64,000 bases of DNA, from assembly GCA_016288885.1 (NCBI GenBank), contig JAEFAV010000003.1, forward strand, positions 62,001 to 126,000. The letters are read 5' to 3'. Numbering within the stretch: the first letter of the stretch is position 1; the number at the start of each line of letters is the position of its first letter. The notes below the pieces were generated by a model. It ran no database searches, was not told the DNA's origin, and was given only the letters and a program-made list of their open reading frames with translations. Below are positions 1 through 8,479 of this stretch, one piece after another. Source of the stretch: Saccharofermentans sp. GTDB taxonomy: Bacteria; Bacillota; Clostridia; Saccharofermentanales; Saccharofermentanaceae. The translations under genes were made by a program, and so were the position numbers.

Positions 1-129
1 AGATACTGATATTTGTTAAATAAGCTCGTTTGCTGTAGTAGAACCTTGTGCTTATGGCGTATTGCAAAATGAATGCATATGTAATGAATTTGCATTAAAA
101 TTGCATTATGAGAGTAAGGAGGTTGTAAC

Positions 130-423
130 ATGGCAAGTACTATACAAGTTAGAGTTGATGATGATCTGAAGATGAAGTCAGACCTTCTGTTCAAAGAACT
201 TGGAACAGATACGACAACTGCAATAAGAATGTTTTTAACACAGGCGGTTGCTGCCAATGGTTTTCCTTTTGAGATTAAGAAGGTTGTCCGCAATCCGTAT
301 GATTCTTTGTCTGAAGATGAAATGCTGACTATGCTTGAGATAGCAAGAACTCATGCAAATCAGGGAATGGTAAAGGATGCTGACGATGTTGTGGCAGGCT
401 TGAGGTCAAAATATGATCTATAA
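130..423 (+). CDS. RelB/DinJ-family antitoxin
   Basis: A 97-residue protein whose first half resembles the ribbon-helix-helix DNA-binding part of RelB/DinJ antitoxins (IQVRVDDDLK, then TTAIRMFLTQAV). The C-terminal half is the expected toxin-neutralising tail. Family members dimerise, repress their own promoter and bind a RelE/YafQ-type ribonuclease. The start follows a good AAGGAGG. The stop overlaps the start of a toxin-like reading frame, which is the usual antitoxin-toxin layout, but that frame ends early, so this antitoxin appears to be orphaned. Confidence 0.85.
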   Translation: MASTIQVRVDDDLKMKSDLLFKELGTDTTTAIRMFLTQAVAANGFPFEIKKVVRNPYDSLSEDEMLTMLEIARTHANQGMVKDADDVVAGLRSKYDL

Positions 424-526
424 GGTTGTAGTTTCATCTGATGCGGAACAAGATCTCGACAGATTTCTGGATTATCTTGTTAACGAGAAGAAAAGCAGAC
501 AGGCTGCTATCAGTGTTCTCATCTAA
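413..526 (+). pseudogene. Truncated RelE/ParE-type toxin remnant
   Basis: An ATG overlapping the antitoxin stop opens a frame of only 37 codons (begins MIYKVVVSSDAEQDLDRF) that matches the N-terminus of RelE/ParE toxins, then hits TAA. Family members are about 85-105 residues, so the catalytic C-terminal half is missing. I see no continuation in other frames downstream, which points to a deletion rather than one frameshift. It is too short for the ORF track. Reading it as a decayed toxin is inference from position and N-terminal resemblance. Confidence 0.6.
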
Positions 527-617
527 GATGAATATATACAATGAATGTTTACGATAAAAAAGTATTTTGAAAATATGAAACATACTGATAAAGGGATCTC
601 ATTAGCTGCAGATGCTG

Positions 618-677
618 ATGCTCCGCGCAAGGTCTAAAAGACGATACCTTCACGGAGCAAACGATAATATCGTCTGA
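618..677 (+). CDS. Candidate leader peptide for the MFS exporter
   Basis: A 19-codon frame starting MLRARSKRR, with an in-frame ATG two codons earlier, lies in the leader of the MFS gene and overlaps two competing hairpins. Leader peptides of macrolide-inducible erm, msr and mef genes carry an Arg/Lys-X-Arg/Lys arrest motif; RAR and KRR here fit that pattern. No good Shine-Dalgarno is visible (AAGGGA is about 15 bases upstream of the earlier ATG). The call is tentative. Confidence 0.3.
   Translation: MLRARSKRRYLHGANDNIV
620..675 (+). promoter_or_regulatory. Mutually exclusive hairpins in MFS leader
   Basis: Hairpin A pairs GCTCCG plus AAGGT (620-633) with ACCTT plus CGGAGC (646-658). Hairpin B pairs AGACGATA (639-646) with TATCGTCT (668-675). 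B uses the loop and edge of A, so they should compete. This resembles an attenuator; no riboswitch class was recognised. Confidence 0.5.
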
Positions 678-681
678 TATG

Positions 682-724
682 ACTTTGCGCACGGAAAAAT
701 AAATACATTTTTCGGGAGCAAAGT
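682..724 (+). promoter_or_regulatory. Hairpin enclosing the MFS ribosome binding site
   Basis: ACTTTGC (682-688) pairs with GCAAAGT (718-724), and inside it GAAAAA pairs with TTTTTC. The likely ribosome binding site GGGAG (714-718) lies on the 3' side and would be partly hidden, suggesting translational control. Confidence 0.45.
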
Positions 725-725
725 T

Positions 726-2015
726 ATGAATAAACTATCCACTATAAAAGAGCTTAAAAGCTTTCTGCTTTTATGGTCATCTCAGACTGTATCGGAATTA
801 GGTACAGCCATGACTGATTATGCATTGATAATCTGGGCATACCAGAAGACGGGAATGGCATCGAGCGTTACGCTTTTAACGTTCTGTGCATTCCTTCCTA
901 CGATATTATTCAGATTCATTGCAGGTGCGTATGTTGACCGCAGAAACAAGAAACGCATCATGCTGGCAGCAGATATGATCGCGGCATTGGGATCCCTGCT
1001 GGTCTTAGGCCTTTATTCCGGTGCAGTCCTGGAGATATGGCATCTGTATCTGATCAACATCATCCTGAGTTTTATGAATTCTTTTCAGGAATCCGCATCA
1101 TTTGTAGCCATAAGCCTGATCGTACCGGAAAAACACTATACGCGGATCGGCGGACTTCAGGGAATATCCGGATCGATAGTCTCTATCCTGGCACCGGCGC
1201 TCGGAAGCATCCTGCTCGTAATAGGCGGTCTGGACTTAGTTTTGATATGTGATCTGGTGAGTTTTGGAATCGCGTTTATTGTGCTTATATTTCTGGTTAA
1301 GATTTCTGAGCCGGAACATGATAAAAAGAAGGATGATGAACCGATTATCAAGAGCTGTGCTGACGGTATAAAGTTTCTGTGTGATAACAAGGCAATGCTT
1401 CGGCTGACTCTGTTCATTGCTGTCGTCAATCTGCTTGCAAAGCTCGGAAATGACGGCCTTTTGGCACCATTTATATTAGGGAAGAGTGGTAATGATCAAA
1501 GGATTCTCGGCATGGTCCAGACGGCAACCTCGGTCGGTATTCTTATCGGAAGCATCATGATGACAGTTCTTAAACCGGTAAAGAAAAAATCCCGCCTGAT
1601 ATTTGTCTGCTGCGCTTTCATTTATTTTGCTGAAGTGGTAATGAGTCTGTCGTCTCATCCTGCGGTTTGGAGTATCACCAATCTTGCAGGATATGCCGCA
1701 GCCGTCATAATGGGGGCGAACCAGACAGCGATCCTGCGCGGGAAGGTTCCGATTGAGATGCAGGGAAGGGTGTTCTCGGCACACGATACGATCATGAATT
1801 GCACCAATCCGTTGGGACTTCTGCTGGCAGGCTTTTTGGCCGATTATGTTTTCGAGCCGTTCATGAAAACGAAATCGCCGCTGCAAAGCTTTCTTTCAAG
1901 CTTTTTCGGGGACGGGACAGGTTCCGGAATAGCGGTCATGTTTTTCACCGTCGGAGTGATCGGCATGGTGATCAGCATCACGCGTCTGAGGAAAAGCGTA
2001 TACAGGGATCTATGA
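726..2015 (+). CDS. MFS exporter, Mef-like (MFS_3)
   Basis: A 429-residue membrane protein with about 12 transmembrane segments, typical of the major facilitator superfamily. The loop AGAYVDRRNKKRIMLAADM matches the motif-A region, and the overall pattern resembles the MFS_3/MefA macrolide-efflux group (WSSQTVSELGTAMTDYAL near the N-terminus). It probably exports a drug or other small hydrophobic compound by proton antiport; the substrate is unproven. The start is set by GGGAG seven bases upstream. The structured leader with a basic mini-ORF suggests induction by a ribosome-targeting drug. The next gene, a MATE transporter, is also an efflux type. Confidence 0.85.
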   Translation: MNKLSTIKELKSFLLLWSSQTVSELGTAMTDYALIIWAYQKTGMASSVTLLTFCAFLPTILFRFIAGAYVDRRNKKRIMLAADMIAALGSLLVLGLYSGAVLEIWHLYLINIILSFMNSFQESASFVAISLIVPEKHYTRIGGLQGISGSIVSILAPALGSILLVIGGLDLVLICDLVSFGIAFIVLIFLVKISEPEHDKKKDDEPIIKSCADGIKFLCDNKAMLRLTLFIAVVNLLAKLGNDGLLAPFILGKSGNDQRILGMVQTATSVGILIGSIMMTVLKPVKKKSRLIFVCCAFIYFAEVVMSLSSHPAVWSITNLAGYAAAVIMGANQTAILRGKVPIEMQGRVFSAHDTIMNCTNPLGLLLAGFLADYVFEPFMKTKSPLQSFLSSFFGDGTGSGIAVMFFTVGVIGMVISITRLRKSVYRDL

Positions 2016-2108
2016 ATTTGCACAGCATATGAATAGCTTCCTCCTTGTCATTGCGTTACCTCCGCCTTGTGATATTATCTTTTATTATTTGAGAAAAGAT
2101 ATGTTTTC

Positions 2109-3842
2109 ATGCATCTGACGCACACCGAAAAAGATACTTTTTGTAATAGAAAATACAGATCCATGCTGATCACGGGTACATTCACTATGGCAGTGAATTA
2201 TCTGATGCAGTTATGTGACAGCATAATTGCCGGACTGGTTATCAGCCCTAATGCTGTTGCTGCGATCAACCTCATTACTCCGCTTACCGGAATGGTTTTA
2301 TTTTTGGCGGGCTGTATCACGGAAGGACTTGCAACCCTTTATTCACGGGCTGTCGGTGCGGCAGACAAAAAGCGTGCAGATGAGTTATACAGTTTGGGAA
2401 TGATAGCGACTGTTTTTCTAGTAGTCGTTATCCCCGAAACTCTTAATCTGATCAGGGAACCGTATTTTGCTGCAAGCGGTATGTCAGGAGCGATCCTTGA
2501 CAGCGCGGGTGAATATTACAGGCTCCTTCCGGTCTGTTCGATATTTATTATTCTCTGCAATTATCTGGAAGCCATGGTATTTGCTGACGGAGATGAACAA
2601 TTGCAGACGATATGCTATGTTGTCCAGATCGGAGGGAATATCGGTCTTTCGATATTATTCGCGCTTCGCATTGGAATCTTCGGGATCATGGTCGGAACGG
2701 TGATAGGTTATGCACTTTCGATCGTTGTTCTCCTCACTCATTTCGTTAAGAAATCGAATACACTGCATTTTGTGCCGCATTTTTCCTGGAAGGATCTTGG
2801 GATCTGTTTCCGTTACAGTGTTGTGGATGTAATTACGTATCCTCTGTGGGGACTTGTCAATTTTATTCTGATCAGTTTTATCAGCAGGAATTATGATGAG
2901 AAGTATCTTATTGTTCTAGCGGTGGCTATCTCCCTGATCAATTTCTCGGTCGTTTATGACGGGATCGGAATGGCATTGCAGCCTCTGATATCAGTTTATT
3001 TCGGAGAGAAAAACCACTTCCTGATACGACGCCTGATGAAGAGTGCAGAGAAGACTGCGATTATTGAAGGAATAATTTCAACGGTTCTTATCTTTTTCGC
3101 TGCACCTCTTTTTGCACGGTTGTTCGGAGTGGAAGATGAATCTCTGATGGTGCCTGCAGTTGCAGCAATCCGTATCATCTGCCTGACGTTAACATCAATG
3201 GCTCTGTTTACTTTGATGACTTCTTATTATCTTTATACCGACCGCGTCGGGTTTTCGATCATGACGGTATGTATAACAGACGGTCCCATGTATACTGTGT
3301 TCCCAATATTATTCGCACTGCTTTTCGGAGTAAACGGATTATGGATAGGATTTGCTGTTGCACCTGTTGTGGGATTGGTCTTATCTATGATCATTTTCAG
3401 ATGCCGAAAAGGGAAAGACCGGTTCCCGTTGTATCTTGACTGGATGGACAGCCGTATAATCGTCTTTGATTCAGTTCTGGAAAAAGAGAAATTGCCGGAG
3501 ATTTCTCAAGAGATCCAAAATGATCTTTCTGAACAGGGCTATGATAAAAAAACAGCGATGAAAGCAGCATTGTTTACTGAAGAGATAGGCACAACACTGC
3601 TTGAACAAAACGGAGATAACAAAGTCTGGGTCGAGTATTCACTTCTGTATGATAAGGACAGGGTAAGCCTCATAATCCGCGATTCGGGTAAGATATTTGA
3701 TGTCACTGATCCTGATCTTCAGATAAAAGGACTCAGCAGTTTCGTTATCACCGGTCTTTTAAATGTTCAAAAAGAAAAAGATTACATACCGACGACCGGA
3801 TATAACCGGAATATAATTCGTTTCAATAAAACAAATCAATAA
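2109..3842 (+). CDS. MATE-family transporter fused to an ATPase-like domain
   Basis: Residues 1 to about 440 form a 12-helix MATE/NorM-type multidrug or toxin exporter (FTMAVNYLMQLCDSIIAGLV at the N-terminus, typical of the family). Residues about 455-577 form a cytosolic domain resembling the GHKL/HATPase fold of RsbW-type anti-sigma kinases (FTEEIGTTLLEQNGDNKVWVEY, LIIRDSGKIFDVTD). MATE proteins are usually about 450 residues, so the tail is a true extension. Its role is unknown; it could link efflux to a signalling partner. GAGAAAAG upstream is a plausible ribosome binding site. Confidence in the MATE part is high and in the ATPase-like part moderate. Confidence 0.85.
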   Translation: MHLTHTEKDTFCNRKYRSMLITGTFTMAVNYLMQLCDSIIAGLVISPNAVAAINLITPLTGMVLFLAGCITEGLATLYSRAVGAADKKRADELYSLGMIATVFLVVVIPETLNLIREPYFAASGMSGAILDSAGEYYRLLPVCSIFIILCNYLEAMVFADGDEQLQTICYVVQIGGNIGLSILFALRIGIFGIMVGTVIGYALSIVVLLTHFVKKSNTLHFVPHFSWKDLGICFRYSVVDVITYPLWGLVNFILISFISRNYDEKYLIVLAVAISLINFSVVYDGIGMALQPLISVYFGEKNHFLIRRLMKSAEKTAIIEGIISTVLIFFAAPLFARLFGVEDESLMVPAVAAIRIICLTLTSMALFTLMTSYYLYTDRVGFSIMTVCITDGPMYTVFPILFALLFGVNGLWIGFAVAPVVGLVLSMIIFRCRKGKDRFPLYLDWMDSRIIVFDSVLEKEKLPEISQEIQNDLSEQGYDKKTAMKAALFTEEIGTTLLEQNGDNKVWVEYSLLYDKDRVSLIIRDSGKIFDVTDPDLQIKGLSSFVITGLLNVQKEKDYIPTTGYNRNIIRFNKTNQ

Positions 3843-3900
3843 CTATCTTTTTGGTGGTTCGCCACAAAGTCTAACCCGAGCCTAATACCCGCAAACGTGC

Positions 3901-3906
3901 TATAAT
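3901..3906 (+). promoter_or_regulatory. Promoter -10 box for the zinc-ribbon gene
   Basis: A TATAAT hexamer about 85 bases before the start codon. No convincing -35 box is seen at the usual distance. Confidence 0.4.
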
Positions 3907-3944
3907 ATTACCGTTGAACAGCGGTGATAATAATCCTGTTTCCG

Positions 3945-3965
3945 GATATTTCTGACAGAAATATC
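3945..3965 (+). promoter_or_regulatory. Perfect 21-bp palindrome in the 5' leader
   Basis: GATATTTCTG-A-CAGAAATATC has perfect 10-base arms around a single central base. It sits between the TATAAT box and the ribosome binding site of the zinc-ribbon gene. It could be a dimeric repressor operator; a one-base loop makes a simple RNA hairpin less likely. Confidence 0.5.
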
Positions 3966-3990
3966 TGAATCCCGCAAAGGAGTAAAGCCT

Positions 3991-4419
3991 ATGATTAAGG
4001 ATGATAAAGAACAACAGGTAGATCAGTTATTAAGAGGCATTTACAGAATGTGTGTCAACAGGGACGACTGCTCGGGTTGCCCTTTCTATATTACCAAGTG
4101 CATGTTTGAAGAACCAAAGCCCAAGACATGGTTTGATGAGGAGACCATCGAGATCCAGGCTGTTTCTGAAATAGAAGAACCGGAGATCAGGGAAACAGCT
4201 GAAATTTCCGAACTGCCAGTCGAGACAGCAGAAACTTCCAAACAGCAAAATGATAATGACAGCAGTGACGGCACATGGCTGATGAGCACTACAATGGGCG
4301 GTGTGTTTACGAAATACGTATTTATCTGCTCTAAATGCGGATACAGAAAGGAATCCGTTTTTTCCATGCCGCCGATGTCTTACTGTCCTGAATGCGAGAA
4401 GAGAAAAGCCGCTCTCTAA
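3991..4419 (+). CDS. Hypothetical protein with two cysteine clusters
   Basis: A 142-residue protein not assigned to a named family. The N-terminus has a four-cysteine cluster (CVNRDDCSGCPFYITKC), the middle is acidic and low in complexity, and the C-terminus has a zinc-ribbon-like pair, CSKCGY and CPEC. Both ends probably bind metal. There is no signal peptide or membrane segment. AAAGGAG gives a clear start. It is monocistronic, between its own promoter region and a strong terminator. Function unknown. Confidence 0.75.
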   Translation: MIKDDKEQQVDQLLRGIYRMCVNRDDCSGCPFYITKCMFEEPKPKTWFDEETIEIQAVSEIEEPEIRETAEISELPVETAETSKQQNDNDSSDGTWLMSTTMGGVFTKYVFICSKCGYRKESVFSMPPMSYCPECEKRKAAL

Positions 4420-4456
4420 TAAGCGGTTTTTTGAGAAAAATCGATTAGAAAAGATC

Positions 4457-4478
4457 AGGGCTGTCCTTGGGGACAGCC
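4457..4478. terminator. Bidirectional terminator hairpin
   Basis: GGGCTGTCC-ttgg-GGACAGCCC, a perfect 9-bp stem, is followed by ATTTTATT on the plus strand. It lies between two convergent genes and may serve both. Confidence 0.8.
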
Positions 4479-4493
4479 CATTTTATTGCTTTA

Positions 4494-5762
4494 TTAGAAT
4501 GGTCTCATTTCTCTGCCGGGACCACCGGTTCCTCCGCCGGGGCCTCCTGCAAACTGATTGCTGACGGTGTTAGTCTGGCTTCCGTTTACTATAAGTGTTC
4601 CGCCGCTGTATTCACATGTTCCGTCATAGTCGAAAGGTGACTGGCCTGTTACGTCGATCATTCCTCCGGTAATTATCAGGTTGCCGTTGGAGTCGATTCC
4701 GTCAGTGTCTCCCTGACCCATCACTATTGTGATCTCGCCGCCGTTTATCTCGACCGTAGGTGTGTAGGAATCTGATTTGTGTGCTGCATTTATTCCGTCA
4801 TCGGATGCGGAGATGTTTATCGTTCCTCCGTTTATCGTGATATAGGTTCCTTCGATTCCTTCACCTGCATTGATCGTTATGTTGCCATCATCTATCGTTA
4901 CAAGGCTTGTTCCATGGATGCCGTCATCTTCTGCATTTATATTCAGTATACCGCCCTGGATAACGATGTAACCTGAAGTATCATCGTCGTCGTTTTCGGC
5001 ATGAAGTCCGTCATTGCATCCGGTAATGGTGATATCTCCGTCTGTGATGGCTATGGAATCATTTGCTTCGATGGCGTTCTTTGCGCAATCGATCTGATAT
5101 GTTCCGCCTGTTATGACAAGATCATCTTTACAGACTATTCCGTTGGCTGCAGGGGAGTCTATAGTAAGGTTTCCTTCTCCGTTAAAGGTAATGTCATCCT
5201 TGCTGAATATGACTCCGTCTATATTGTCATCGTTTTGGGATGTGAATGTCCCGCCGTTTGAAAAAGTATTTGTGCTGCCTTCTGCCAAGGTTACGAAAAC
5301 CTTGTCTGCGCTGACCACATAGATAGCTGCCGAATCTGAACTTGTGATGCTACAGCCGTTAAGGATCAGCCGGATCTTATCCTCTTTACCGGCATCGATT
5401 ACGATCTGACCATCTGTAAGTGTTCCTGAAACGATATATGTTCCTTCTGAACTGATAGTGATGATGCTGTCCTTTACCGATACCGAAGATGAACTGCAGG
5501 CTGCAGTGTTGTTCTGGAGTTCGATCTTGATCGTATCCTCTTCAGCATATGTGGGATCTAAGTCTCTGTCGGATACCAGATCCGAAGCATCAACTGTTGT
5601 TTCCCCCGTGCTGACTATGCTTTCTGTGCTTGCGGTGCTGTTAGTTGCGTTTTTTGAAGTTCCGTCAGATTTAACGACTGCCGAACACGCGATCAGTGAT
5701 CCTGAAAGAGACAGTATTGCAATAAGAGAAATTAGCTCTTTGTTGTATTTGAATTTCTTCAT
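4494..5762 (-). CDS. Carbohydrate-binding (DUF4353-type) lipoprotein
   Basis: About 422 residues with a lipoprotein signal (SLSGSLIAC) and then a repetitive beta-helix-like body in which short units such as DGDITITGCNDGLHAENDD recur, typical of DUF4353 carbohydrate-binding proteins. The tail is glycine-rich (GGPGGGTGGPG). I moved the start 21 codons inward to MKKFKYNK, which has GGAGG eight bases upstream and begins the signal peptide. It follows the DUF4956 membrane protein by 13 bases, so they form an operon. Such pairs often also contain CotH-like and VTC-domain genes; none is present here. Role at the cell surface is inferred. Confidence 0.8.
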   Translation of the reverse strand: MKKFKYNKELISLIAILSLSGSLIACSAVVKSDGTSKNATNSTASTESIVSTGETTVDASDLVSDRDLDPTYAEEDTIKIELQNNTAACSSSSVSVKDSIITISSEGTYIVSGTLTDGQIVIDAGKEDKIRLILNGCSITSSDSAAIYVVSADKVFVTLAEGSTNTFSNGGTFTSQNDDNIDGVIFSKDDITFNGEGNLTIDSPAANGIVCKDDLVITGGTYQIDCAKNAIEANDSIAITDGDITITGCNDGLHAENDDDDTSGYIVIQGGILNINAEDDGIHGTSLVTIDDGNITINAGEGIEGTYITINGGTINISASDDGINAAHKSDSYTPTVEINGGEITIVMGQGDTDGIDSNGNLIITGGMIDVTGQSPFDYDGTCEYSGGTLIVNGSQTNTVSNQFAGGPGGGTGGPGREMRPF

Positions 5763-5775
5763 TTTCTTATCCTCC

Positions 5776-6468
5776 TTATAATTCTGCGGAATTCGACACA
5801 TCTCGGATAGACATGGATACTTCAAGATTTCCGTTGCGCTCTCTTATCTTGTCTATGAATTCCTTTTCGCTGGCATCTTTTTTGAGCGTTACATCGTACT
5901 TGAGTTTAAAAAGACTGCCCATATTTGAAGTCTTAACTGATATGAGATCTGCTTTTGATGTATATGTGTTAAGAACTTCGTCGAACACTCCGTCATAATC
6001 GAGGTTCTCCGGAATGGTTATTCTCAATGTCTTTTCTTTTATGCCTGTTTTATCACCAAATCCTGCTGCAGTGTAGATCATGAGTGCCGCGCACATTACG
6101 AGTGTAAAAAGGACTGCATATCCGATGTAGCCCATACCTGTTATAAGACCTATGCCCATTGCCAGGAATATCGCTGCAATCTCTCTGGCTGACCCTTGCG
6201 CTGAACGGAATCTTACCAGTGAGAAAGCGCCTGCTACGGCAACTCCGGCTCCCACATTACCGTTTACCAGCATTATGACTACTGTTACCAGGGCGGGCAG
6301 GATTGCCAGTGTCAGCATAAAGCTTTTGGTGGATGTACTCTTGAATCTGTAGGAAAGGGCGGTGACCAGTCCCAGGATCAAGGCTGCTGCAATGCATATG
6401 ATAAAGTTTTGTACGGATATTGTTGTTGCAGCTGTATCAAATAAACCGCCGAATAATTCGTTAAGCAT
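5776..6468 (-). CDS. DUF4956 membrane protein
   Basis: A 230-residue protein with about four N-terminal membrane helices and a cytosolic C-terminal domain (KTLRITIPENLDYDGVFDEVLN onwards), characteristic of DUF4956. The AGAFSLVRFRSAQGSAREI stretch between helices is the most distinctive part. It starts after AAAGGAGG and is cotranscribed with the DUF4353 lipoprotein. In other genomes the family sits next to VTC-domain and CotH-type genes; its biochemical role is not established. Confidence 0.8.
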   Translation of the reverse strand: MLNELFGGLFDTAATTISVQNFIICIAAALILGLVTALSYRFKSTSTKSFMLTLAILPALVTVVIMLVNGNVGAGVAVAGAFSLVRFRSAQGSAREIAAIFLAMGIGLITGMGYIGYAVLFTLVMCAALMIYTAAGFGDKTGIKEKTLRITIPENLDYDGVFDEVLNTYTSKADLISVKTSNMGSLFKLKYDVTLKKDASEKEFIDKIRERNGNLEVSMSIRDVSNSAEL

Positions 6469-6540
6469 GTCAAAATCCTCCTTTGTATGAGTTCATGTTA
6501 CATAGGGAACTTTAAACAAACTTAAAACTTGTAAAGCTGA

Positions 6541-8430
6541 TCAATCGATATTTGTCTGAATTTTAATTGCGTCCGTTTTGAAACCGTTTTTCAGCATATC
6601 AACGATAAGAGCCCAGCGTGCGACCTGCACAGGATCTTCCTTCGGATAGAAGAAATGAAGCTTTCCTTCGTGATATAACTCGAATCTTTTTCCGCAGGCA
6701 AATGCCAAGGGACGGAGTTCTTCGACCGGTATGGAGAATTCTTCAGAATCAGATCTGAATCTGAATCCGTTCTTATCAAGAGTACATTCTCCGTTGCCGG
6801 TTTTTGACATAATTCCGTTTTCATTGAATATTCTGGTCCTGACTTTGGCATTAAGACAGAGGGAATCAAGCTCTTTTTCTTCAAGTTTGCGGATGGCTTC
6901 ATAGTATCCGGGTATGGAGCCAATGTTGTCAGTGAAATGATATTTATTATCTAAAGTATGGACTGCACCGCATGATAGGCACTTTAATTCGTTTCCTCTG
7001 CCTACAGTCTTATAGAGCTCCCCGCAGTCTGCACAGCGGTAGAGGATCCTCTCCAGGCCCTTTGCTTTGCCTCTCTGACGGTATGTAACATTGTTACAAA
7101 GCGAAACGTCATTATAGAGAGTCTCTTTGATGACACTGTCGAGTTCCTCATCTGTCATGGAGGCGATCTCCTTGCGCTTGATCACGCTGTCCACCGTTAC
7201 TTTAACATCAGATGAATATGCTCTCCTGCGCCACATCGGATGAGCATAGTAACTTCCGGTGATCCTGACCAGTACCAGATCGACATCGAGCTTTTTGCAG
7301 TAAGCTCCGATATTTTCATATATGGGATTAGTACGCCCGTCCGGAGAAGTCCGTTCTTCGGGAAACATAACCACAGGGAAGCCCATCTTAACTATGCGCT
7401 CTATTTTTGCATCGGCTTCCGGATCATCGGATAACAGTTTCTTTGGTATGAAGCCGCAGTGTTTCTGAAATATCCGGAAAATCGGATCGATGCTGTGGAT
7501 CTTGCTGAATATATAAGCCGGGCTCTTCAGATTCGACAGGTAATACAGATAGAAGTAATCGATCCTGCTCTCATGATTGGCAAGTATCAGATAAGGAACA
7601 TCAGCCGTAATGATCAGATCATCTCCGACAAGAGGCCTTTTCTTACCGAACTGGAGGAGCTTTGCGACCATGAAGAATATGTCGAAGAAAAGAGAATCCG
7701 GTGTCTTATCAGTGCCTTTCAGGACGAATTTATGCATGAACCAGTAGATCAGCGCGAAAAGCATTACTGACAGGGCAATTACTATGAGGACCAGAAGCCA
7801 GAGAGGGATACTGTTAGTGAAGAACAGCTTTCCGGCCTGACCTATGAGCACAGAAACAACGACAGAAGGAATGGCGCTGGTGGAGACAGTGAGCATGTAT
7901 TTTCCGTATGAGATCTTTGTGCTGGCACCGTAATAGCAGATCGCACCGAACGGAATGAACGGCATGAAGAAAAGAAGATAGAGGAGGATCACGATGTTGC
8001 GGTCCTTGGCATTTGAAGCGATCTTGTCGATCATGCCGCGGTTCTTTTCATAGGTAGTGCTGTTGAATTTGAATACCCGGACCAAGAGGAATATAACCGT
8101 GGCGCCAAGGCAGATGCCGATATCGCACAAAGGGAGCGAAATGTATATCGGATAGCTCAGACCGCTTGCGATCTGTATAAACTCTGCGGATACAAAGATG
8201 ATGATCATCTGAAGCGCTTCGATCAGGATGACGCTGATGCCGCCCACGAAGCCTTTGCTCTTCAGGAGCGCAGCTGCTCCGTCAAGGTCATTATCAAGCT
8301 GCAACCGGAACAGGGGGAGCATAACGTCCTTGAGGAAGAAAGCGAAAAGACCGATGATGATCGCAAGTATGATAATGATGGTGATTGTCTCACCATTTAT
8401 CGCTTTTCTCTTTTTTGGCATGTCATCCAT
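6541..8430 (-). CDS. VTT-domain / PlsC-like acyltransferase fusion with zinc ribbon
   Basis: A 629-residue fusion. Residues about 15-230 form a membrane domain of the TVP38/DedA (VTT) type, with IPFGAICYYGASTKISYGKY as the typical re-entrant segment. Residues about 275-420 resemble a 1-acyl-glycerol-3-phosphate acyltransferase: NHESRID is the HX4D catalytic motif and FPEERTSPDGR replaces the usual FPEGTRS. Then a zinc ribbon (CADCGELY, CLSCGAVH) and a C-terminal domain follow. It probably acts on membrane lipids. The E-E-R change in the phosphate-binding motif may alter the substrate. The start follows GGAAG. Single gene, transcribed away from the GNAT gene. Confidence 0.8.
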   Translation of the reverse strand: MDDMPKKRKAINGETITIIIILAIIIGLFAFFLKDVMLPLFRLQLDNDLDGAAALLKSKGFVGGISVILIEALQMIIIFVSAEFIQIASGLSYPIYISLPLCDIGICLGATVIFLLVRVFKFNSTTYEKNRGMIDKIASNAKDRNIVILLYLLFFMPFIPFGAICYYGASTKISYGKYMLTVSTSAIPSVVVSVLIGQAGKLFFTNSIPLWLLVLIVIALSVMLFALIYWFMHKFVLKGTDKTPDSLFFDIFFMVAKLLQFGKKRPLVGDDLIITADVPYLILANHESRIDYFYLYYLSNLKSPAYIFSKIHSIDPIFRIFQKHCGFIPKKLLSDDPEADAKIERIVKMGFPVVMFPEERTSPDGRTNPIYENIGAYCKKLDVDLVLVRITGSYYAHPMWRRRAYSSDVKVTVDSVIKRKEIASMTDEELDSVIKETLYNDVSLCNNVTYRQRGKAKGLERILYRCADCGELYKTVGRGNELKCLSCGAVHTLDNKYHFTDNIGSIPGYYEAIRKLEEKELDSLCLNAKVRTRIFNENGIMSKTGNGECTLDKNGFRFRSDSEEFSIPVEELRPLAFACGKRFELYHEGKLHFFYPKEDPVQVARWALIVDMLKNGFKTDAIKIQTNID

Positions 8431-8479
8431 TAAATGCTTCCTGCTTGACTTTTACAAATGCTGACCCGAACTAATAAAA

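Noticed and set aside
589-725. A known metabolite riboswitch upstream of the MFS gene
   Set aside because: The hairpins do not match a riboswitch class I can recognise; the mini-ORF makes translational attenuation more likely.
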